A stretch of 64,000 nt of DNA from positions 248,001 through 312,000 of the forward strand of contig NZ_JBGCCH010000009.1 of the NCBI RefSeq assembly GCF_041261205.1, read 5' to 3'. Shown piece after piece: positions 58,959-64,000 of this stretch. This stretch comes from Catenulispora sp. MAP5-51 (GTDB taxonomy: Bacteria > Actinomycetota > Actinomycetes > Streptomycetales > Catenulisporaceae). How positions within the stretch are numbered: position 1 is the first letter of the stretch; every line of letters begins with the position of its first letter. Under the pieces are notes generated by a model that was given only the letters and a program-made list of their open reading frames with translations, ran no database searches and was not told the DNA's origin. The translations under genes and the position numbers were made by a program.

Positions 58959-60241
58959 GCGAGGGCCTCAGCAGCGTTCTCGTAGGCCGCCGAAGGGTTT
59001 TCGGCGCTGCTTTTAACTCCGGTGCCGACTCCGGCACCGACTCGCACCGCCAGCGGCAACTCCGCCTCGACCCGGAACCCGCCGCCGGACCTGGGCCCGG
59101 CCGCGAACGTCCCGCCCACCGCCTTCACCCGCTCCTGCATCCCGATCATCCCGTGCCCCGTCCCCATCCCCGACCGCGCCGGTCCCCGGCCGCCGTCGTC
59201 GTCCACGCGGATCCGCACCGCGTCCGCGGCGACCTCGACCCGCACCCGCGCCAGCGCCGAACTCCCGGCGTGCTTGTGCGTGTTGGTCAGCGCCTCCTGC
59301 ACGATCCGGTACGCCGTCAGCCCGGTCAGCGCCGGCATCGGCCGGAGGGCGTCGGCGCCGGGACCGGCCATCGCCACGTTCAGTCCGGCGTGGTGGAACG
59401 ACTCCACCAGCGCGTCCAGATCCCCGAGCCCCGGCGCGGGCTCGCGCGGGGGCGCGGACTCGTCGCCGGCGCGCAGCAGTCCGACCGTCGCGCGCAGCTC
59501 GTCCAGGGCCGAGCGCGACGTGTCCCGGATCCGCTCAAGCGCCTCGTACGCGTGCGAGGGGTCGGTCTTCATCAGGTGGTGCGCCACTCCGGCCTGGGCG
59601 TTGACCAGCGTGATGTGGTGCGCCACGACGTCGTGCAGCTCGCGTGCGATCCGCATCCGCTCCTCGGTGACGCGCCGCAGCGCCTCGTCCTCCTTGGTCC
59701 GCTCGGCGTGCTCGGCCCGCTCCATGGCCGAGGCGAGCAGCTCGCGCCGGCTGCGCGCGGCGTCGCCGACGGCCACCGCGAGCCCGACCCAGGCGATGAA
59801 GCCGAGGTTCGCGGCCAGGTCGTCCATGCCGGGCCGCAGGATCAGGGCGAACGAGGTCAGGGCCACCGCCGTCACGGCCCCGACTTTCACCGTGGTGGGC
59901 CGGTCGGAGCGCTTGGCGAAGGAGAACAACGCGATGGCGCAGGCGATCGGCGGAATGCTCGGCACGCCCACGAACGGCATCGCCGCCACCTCCACCGCGG
60001 AGGTGCCGACCACCGCGCCCAGCGGCCACCGGCTGCGGAACAGCAGCGGGACGGCCACCGTGGTCAGCAGCGCGGCCGCCGTCTCGGCGCTGACGTGCTT
60101 GTGCAGCGCCGAGACGAACATGGCCGGGGACAGCAGGACCAGGTACAGCACGGTGGTGACGATGTCCCGGCTGGTCGTGCCGGGACGCAGCCACTCTTTG
60201 ACCTGGTGTGTCACCTGCACGTTCGGCGCATGTCCGAACAT
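58955..60241 (-). CDS. Sensor histidine kinase (HisKA_3)
   Basis: 428 residues from ATG 60241 with AGAAGGGA 6 nt upstream. Four to six helices (about 25-165), phosphoacceptor RMRIARELHDVVAHHITLVN, GHKL domain with N-box RIVQEALTNTHKHAG and G boxes DDDGGRGP and GTGHGMIGMQERVKAVGG. Belongs to the MMPL-kinase-regulator operon type. The promoter-distal gene order was broken by a TnpB element whose left end is 25 nt before this start, so expression may now need a new promoter. Confidence 0.94.
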   Translation of the reverse strand: MFGHAPNVQVTHQVKEWLRPGTTSRDIVTTVLYLVLLSPAMFVSALHKHVSAETAAALLTTVAVPLLFRSRWPLGAVVGTSAVEVAAMPFVGVPSIPPIACAIALFSFAKRSDRPTTVKVGAVTAVALTSFALILRPGMDDLAANLGFIAWVGLAVAVGDAARSRRELLASAMERAEHAERTKEDEALRRVTEERMRIARELHDVVAHHITLVNAQAGVAHHLMKTDPSHAYEALERIRDTSRSALDELRATVGLLRAGDESAPPREPAPGLGDLDALVESFHHAGLNVAMAGPGADALRPMPALTGLTAYRIVQEALTNTHKHAGSSALARVRVEVAADAVRIRVDDDGGRGPARSGMGTGHGMIGMQERVKAVGGTFAAGPRSGGGFRVEAELPLAVRVGAGVGTGVKSSAENPSAAYENAAEALA

Positions 60242-60269
60242 GTCAGTCCCTTCTCGTAAGTTCAAGATT

Positions 60270-61493
60270 GTGAGGACGGCGTTCAAGTGTCGGGCGTACC
60301 CGGATCCCGAGCAGGCTGCGATCCTGGCCCGCACGTTCGGGTGTGTGCGCCTGGTGTGGAACAAGGCGCTCGCCGACCGTACGGCTGCCTGGCGCGAGCG
60401 CCGGGAGCGGACGTCGTATGCCGCCTCGGACCGGGCACTCACCCGGTGGAAGAGGACCGACGAGCTGTCGTTCCTTTCGGAGGTGTCCTCGGTACCGCTG
60501 CAGCAGGCACTCAGGCACCAGCATGCCGCGTTCGCCGCCTTCTTCGCCAAACGTGCACGCTACCCCCGTTTCAAATCTCGTGGCGGTCGGCAGTCGGCTC
60601 ACTACACTCGGTCCGCCTTTCGTCTGAGCGACGGCATGTTGTGCCTGGCCAAGACCACTGCGCCGCTTCTCTTCGTGTGGTCTTTCGACGAGGTGGACAT
60701 CACGACGCTGAACCCGACGACGGTGATCGTGTCCAGGGAACCGGACGGTCGTTGGTATGTGGTGTTCGCCGTGGAGACCGGCGACCCGAAGCCCGAGTCC
60801 CGGACCGGACGCGAGGTCGGAATCGACCTGGGCCTGGCCCACTTCGCCACCACTTCCGATGGTGGACACATCGCCAACCCGCGTCACTTGGAACAAAAGC
60901 TTGTCAAGCTCAAGCGTTATCAGCGCCGCATGGCGCGTGCCCAGCGTGGCTCGAAGAATCACAAGAAGGCTCAGACCAAGGTTGCCAAGGTCCATCGCGA
61001 AGTCCGTGACGCGCGGTCCGACTTCTTGCACAAGACCAGCAGCCGCCTGGTCGCCGACCACGACCTGATCGTCGTCGAGGATCTGAACGTCGCCGGGATG
61101 GTACGGAACCGGAGCGTGGCCCGTTCGATCTCGGATGCTTCCTGGGGTGAGTTCCGTCGTCAGCTCGAGTACAAGTGTGCGCGTGCTGGACGGTGCCTGG
61201 TGGCGATCGACCGCTGGTACCCGTCCAGCAAGATCTGCAATGAGTGCGGGTACCAGCGAGCCGCGCTTAGCCTTTCGGTGAGGACGTGGCGGTGTCCCGC
61301 CTGCCGCTCCCGGCATGACCGGGACGTGAACGCGGCCAAGAACATCCTTGCGGCTGGTCGAGCCGTAGCCCGCAGCGATCCGGGCGATGCCTGCGGAGCT
61401 GAGGTGAGACGGCAAGGGCCCTCCCTTCCGCGCTCGGCTTGGAAACAGGAAGTGTCCCAACCGGTGCGCTCTCGTGCAGCGGCTCAGCTGTGA
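60270..61493 (+). CDS. tnpB: TnpB RNA-guided nuclease (IS605 OrfB family)
   Basis: 407 residues from GTG 60270. N-terminal helix-turn-helix (FKCRAYPDPEQAAILARTFG) then RuvC-like nuclease: Asp186 in VGIDLGLAHFATT, Glu270 in DLIVVEDLNVAGM, Asp352 in RDVNAAKNIL; zinc finger with CNECGY and CPACRS between the last two. All catalytic residues are present, so cleavage activity is plausible. TnpB uses an RNA from the element's right end to cut donor sites and help keep the element. Confidence 0.96.
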   Translation: MRTAFKCRAYPDPEQAAILARTFGCVRLVWNKALADRTAAWRERRERTSYAASDRALTRWKRTDELSFLSEVSSVPLQQALRHQHAAFAAFFAKRARYPRFKSRGGRQSAHYTRSAFRLSDGMLCLAKTTAPLLFVWSFDEVDITTLNPTTVIVSREPDGRWYVVFAVETGDPKPESRTGREVGIDLGLAHFATTSDGGHIANPRHLEQKLVKLKRYQRRMARAQRGSKNHKKAQTKVAKVHREVRDARSDFLHKTSSRLVADHDLIVVEDLNVAGMVRNRSVARSISDASWGEFRRQLEYKCARAGRCLVAIDRWYPSSKICNECGYQRAALSLSVRTWRCPACRSRHDRDVNAAKNILAAGRAVARSDPGDACGAEVRRQGPSLPRSAWKQEVSQPVRSRAAAQL

Positions 61494-61537
61494 GGCTGAG
61501 GGGAGTCCCCGCCTTGTAGAGGTGGGGTCAGAGTCAA
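61440..61537 (+). ncRNA. Putative omega/reRNA 3' scaffold of the TnpB element
   Basis: In TnpB elements the guide RNA overlaps the end of tnpB and finishes at the right end; the sequence just outside becomes the guide. Here the terminal hairpin 61507-61527 and GTCAA end fit. The guide would be the bases after 61537, which are the 3' end of the mmpL gene in antisense. The 5' boundary is not visible. Confidence 0.5.
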
Positions 61538-63840
61538 TGTAGGCGGTGATTCGCGTAAGCCAGCTCGGGCTCGTCGTGCGGTCCGCCCGTCGCCGGTCCG
61601 GCGCCGGCGGCCGGGTCCGGCTCGCCCTCCACCGACATGTGCGGCAGGACCTTGTCCAGCCACTTCGGCAGCCACCAGTTGGCGCGCCCGAAGCGGTGCA
61701 TCAGGGCCGGGACCAGGATCAGCCGGAGCATCAGCACGTCCAGCAGGATCGCGGCGGCCAGCGCCAGGCCGAACTCGGCGATGACGCGCTCGCCGTTGAA
61801 CAGGAAGGCGCCGAAGACGCAGGTCATGATGACGCCCGCGGCCACGATCACCTGGCCGGTCTCGCCGTGTCCGACGCGCACCGCGCGGCTGTTGTCCTTG
61901 GAGTGCGACCACTCCTCGTGCATGCGGCTGATCAGGAAGACCTGGTAGTCCATCGACAGCCCGAACAAGATGCTGATCACGATCACCGGGACGAAGGCCT
62001 CCACGGGCCCGGCGCCGCCGGCTCCCAGTGCCTCCGAGCCCCAGCCCCACTGGAACACCGCGACCAGCGAGCCGAAGGCCACGCCCATGGTCAGCAGGTT
62101 CATCGCCACGCCGATCAGCGGCACCAGCAGGCTGCGGAAGGCCAGCATCATCAGCACGCAGCCCAGCCCGACGATGATCGCCACGAACAGCGGCAGCTTG
62201 CTGGTCAGGGTGTGGCTGAAGTCGTTGCTGATCGCCGTCGAGCCGGAGACCATGACGTGCAGCGTGGTCCCGGCCTCGGCCTGCGGGATCACGTCGTGCC
62301 GCAGGTTGTCGATCAGGTCCGTGGTGGCCTTGTCCTGCGGCGAGCTGACCGGCACCACCTGCACCACGCCGAGCTTCTGCCCGGGCTGCATCGGCTTGGC
62401 GGCCACCGCGGCCACGTCCGGCACGGTCTTGATCCGGTCCACCAGCTTGCTCAGCGCCTGCTGGTCGCCAGCCGCCGGGGTCTGCGCCACCAGTGTCAGC
62501 GGGCCGTTGAAGCCCTTGCCGAAGCCGTCGGCCAGCAGGTCGTAGGCCTGGCGCGTGGTCGTGGACTTCGGGTCGTTGCCGGCGTCGGAGTTGCCCAGGC
62601 GGATGGAGAAGAACGGCACCGCGACCACCGCCATGACGGCGATCGCCAGCAGCCCCTTGCCCAGCGGCCGGGCCTGGACCTTGCCCGCCCAGCGGGTGAA
62701 CACGGACTCGGGCTGTCCCGGGGTGCCGGAGGACGGGCGGCGGCGCGAGGCGCGGGCGTAGGGCACCAGCACTCCGACGCCGGCCTGGCGCGCGGCCAGC
62801 TCCCGGCGCTGCTTCTTGCTCAGCACGCGCAGCTTCAGGAACCCGAGCATCGCCGGCAGCAGGGTGATCGCCGCCAGCACCGTCATCGAGACGGTCACTG
62901 CCGCGCCGATCGCCATGCCGTTCAGGAAGCTCAGGCCCAGCGCGAACATGCCCAGCAGCGCGATGACCACGGTCCCGCCGGCGAAGATCACCGCGCGTCC
63001 GGAGGTGTTCAGCGCCTTGGCCACCGAGTCCTCGACCGACAGCCCGGCCATCAGGCCCTTGCGGTGCCGGTTGACGATGAACAGCGCGTAGTCGATGCCG
63101 ACGCCCAGACCCACCAGCGTGGCCAGGGTCGGGGCGGTGGAGCTGATGGAGAACAGGTGCGAGAGCTGGCCGGTGCCCATGATCCCGGTGATGACGCCGG
63201 CCACCCCGGTCAGGATGGGCATCACGGCCGCGCCGAAGGCCCGGAACACCAGGCCCAGCACGATCAGCGCGGCCACCACGCCGATCAGGTCCGCGGCGCC
63301 GCCGACCTTGCGGTCGGCCTGGCTGATCGCCTGCCCGCCGAGCTCTACTTGCAGGTTGCCGCCGCGCGCGCTCTGTGCGACGTCGATCACGTGCGTGATC
63401 TGCGCGTTCGGGATGTCGTGCGCCTCTTGCGAGAAGTTGACCGTCGCGTAGGCGGTGGTCTGGTCCTTGCTGATCTGTGTTTGTTTGGCAGTTTGTACGG
63501 CGCCGCTCGCCCCGCTGTAGGGGCTGGTGACCCCGGCCACGCCGGGCGAGGTGGCGATCTGGTTCAGCGCGTCGGTCATGCGCTTCTGGACGTCGGCGTC
63601 GGTGACCTTGGCGCCGCCGCTGGTGTGCCAGACCACCTGGTCGGTGTCCCCGGCCGAGGCCGGCAAGGACTGCTTGAGCAGGTCCAGAGCCTGGCTGGAC
63701 TCCGAGGCCGGGATCGACATCGTGTCGTTGTACTTGGTGCCTGCCGAACCGGTCAGGGCTCCGAGGCCGATGATCAGCGCCAGCCAGACGAGGACGGTGA
63801 CGAGGCGGCGCTTGTGGCACCAGCGGGCAATGACGGACAT
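61534..63840 (-). CDS. MMPL-family RND transporter
   Basis: 768 residues; ATG 63840 with GGGGAG 8 nt upstream (GTG/ATG 63867 is possible). Twelve membrane helices in two halves with large outside loops, the MMPL pattern (LVGLGVGIDYALFIVNRHR; ISILFGLSMDYQVFLISRMH, both with the proton-relay Asp-Tyr pair). Proteins of this kind export lipids or lipid-linked polymers, or drugs. The stop codon lies in the right end of the TnpB element (TCAA), but the same bases occur in the motif left of it, so the protein end is unchanged. Confidence 0.92.
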   Translation of the reverse strand: MSVIARWCHKRRLVTVLVWLALIIGLGALTGSAGTKYNDTMSIPASESSQALDLLKQSLPASAGDTDQVVWHTSGGAKVTDADVQKRMTDALNQIATSPGVAGVTSPYSGASGAVQTAKQTQISKDQTTAYATVNFSQEAHDIPNAQITHVIDVAQSARGGNLQVELGGQAISQADRKVGGAADLIGVVAALIVLGLVFRAFGAAVMPILTGVAGVITGIMGTGQLSHLFSISSTAPTLATLVGLGVGIDYALFIVNRHRKGLMAGLSVEDSVAKALNTSGRAVIFAGGTVVIALLGMFALGLSFLNGMAIGAAVTVSMTVLAAITLLPAMLGFLKLRVLSKKQRRELAARQAGVGVLVPYARASRRRPSSGTPGQPESVFTRWAGKVQARPLGKGLLAIAVMAVVAVPFFSIRLGNSDAGNDPKSTTTRQAYDLLADGFGKGFNGPLTLVAQTPAAGDQQALSKLVDRIKTVPDVAAVAAKPMQPGQKLGVVQVVPVSSPQDKATTDLIDNLRHDVIPQAEAGTTLHVMVSGSTAISNDFSHTLTSKLPLFVAIIVGLGCVLMMLAFRSLLVPLIGVAMNLLTMGVAFGSLVAVFQWGWGSEALGAGGAGPVEAFVPVIVISILFGLSMDYQVFLISRMHEEWSHSKDNSRAVRVGHGETGQVIVAAGVIMTCVFGAFLFNGERVIAEFGLALAAAILLDVLMLRLILVPALMHRFGRANWWLPKWLDKVLPHMSVEGEPDPAAGAGPATGGPHDEPELAYANHRLH

Positions 63841-63947
63841 CAGGGCTCCCCGGACTTCTACGAACATGGAACGCGTGCGTTTACACGGTGCCGAAAGCCG
63901 GGGGTGCGGCGCGTCTGGCAGGCGCAGACACTTGCGCTGCTGCGGTC

Positions 63948-63982
63948 GTAGTACGGGGGAGGGGACGCTACTACCGGGGGAG
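63948..63982. promoter_or_regulatory. Direct repeats upstream of the MMPL gene
   Basis: GTAGTACGGGGGAGG (63948-63962) and CTACTACCGGGGGAG (63968-63982) form direct repeats 20 bp apart, two helical turns, about 110 nt before the MMPL start. They may bind the operon's NarL-type regulator, or belong to a gene beyond the window edge. Confidence 0.4.
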
Positions 63983-64000
63983 CATCGCCGTAGTCAGGCG

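Larger units (their letters stand above)
60266..61537 (+). mobile_element. TnpB-only (IS605/IS1341-type) insertion element
   Basis: 1,272 bp predicted from the sequence: right end at GTCAA (61533-61537), preceded by a hairpin CCCCGCCT/AGGTGGGG (61507-61527); left end just after TTCAA (60261-60265), which would be the target-adjacent motif. Removing it joins the mmpL stop to the kinase start by 20 nt containing the kinase ribosome site. No TnpA gene (Y1 or serine) is present, so movement would need one in trans. End placement is inferred from the join and hairpin. Confidence 0.75.

Noticed and set aside
60150-60270. TnpA (Y1 transposase) partner left of TnpB
   Set aside because: The sequence directly left of TnpB is the intact start of the histidine kinase gene on the other strand; no HUH motif exists.
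61546-63951. 801-codon plus-strand frame across the MMPL gene
   Set aside because: Antisense shadow; His/Gln/Arg-rich low-complexity translation.
1-64000. CRISPR array, rRNA or tRNA genes
   Set aside because: No regularly spaced identical repeats other than the described tandem repeats, and no cloverleaf or rRNA core sequence recognised by eye.

Overview
The window is high-GC DNA from an actinomycete chromosome. The signs are codon use strongly biased to G/C in third position, RbpA, a SigF/SigB-type sigma factor with anti-sigma partners, an LCP cell-wall ligase, a PASTA-less Ser/Thr kinase with a Ser/Thr-rich tail, DasR-like operators beside a GlcNAc operon, and many secreted hydrolases. A filamentous soil actinomycete (Streptomyces or Catenulispora type) fits best; the genus is a guess. 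No rRNA, tRNA or CRISPR array was seen.

Layout. 1-6.4 kb: an ECF sigma factor with a coupled membrane protein, then divergent secreted proteases (S53 sedolisin and M4 metallopeptidase). 6.4-10 kb: a histidine kinase/response regulator pair divergent from an ABC exporter. 10-12.5 kb: a decayed MBL-fold gene next to an HxlR regulator with a 32-bp palindrome, then cspA, rbpA and a trypsin-like protease. 12.6-16.2 kb: ferredoxin-P450 pair, ArsR-like regulator and a divergent alpha/beta hydrolase. 16.5-23.1 kb: a large serine recombinase that lacks its catalytic residues, a CGNR regulator/MFS pair, a DUF1003-like protein, an LCP protein and a DUF6542-like protein. 23.2-27.4 kb: a MacB-like ABC transporter with its own two-component system. 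27.6-30.7 kb: a partner-switching module (STAS protein, two anti-sigma-type proteins, sigma factor, lone receiver).

31.4-33.9 kb and 44.3-45.3 kb hold two copies of a long non-coding inverted-repeat element built of two hairpin modules. The first copy is split by an IS256-family insertion. Between them lie a PRC-barrel protein, a Ser/Thr kinase, a flavodoxin-like protein, a PQQ-propeller membrane protein, a secreted T1/Sa-type RNase, a CHAD protein coupled to an M15-like lipoprotein, a cyclase-family enzyme and a TPP enzyme. 45.4-51.6 kb is an N-acetylglucosamine uptake and phosphorylation cluster (NgcEFG-like transporter, GlcNAc kinase, LacI regulator); its divergent control region carries two LacI-type sites and two DasR-like sites.

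51.6-64 kb: a HIT-like/4-Cys pair, a 5'-truncated aspartate 4-decarboxylase, DUF421 and DUF11 proteins, a kinase-like/UPF0104 fusion, and an MMPL transporter followed by a histidine kinase and response regulator. That last operon is split by a TnpB-only element; removing it restores a 20-nt MMPL-to-kinase junction with a good ribosome site.

The most unusual signals are the paired-hairpin elements with exchanged modules, the catalytically dead serine recombinase, the clean TnpB insertion and the double control region of the GlcNAc cluster.
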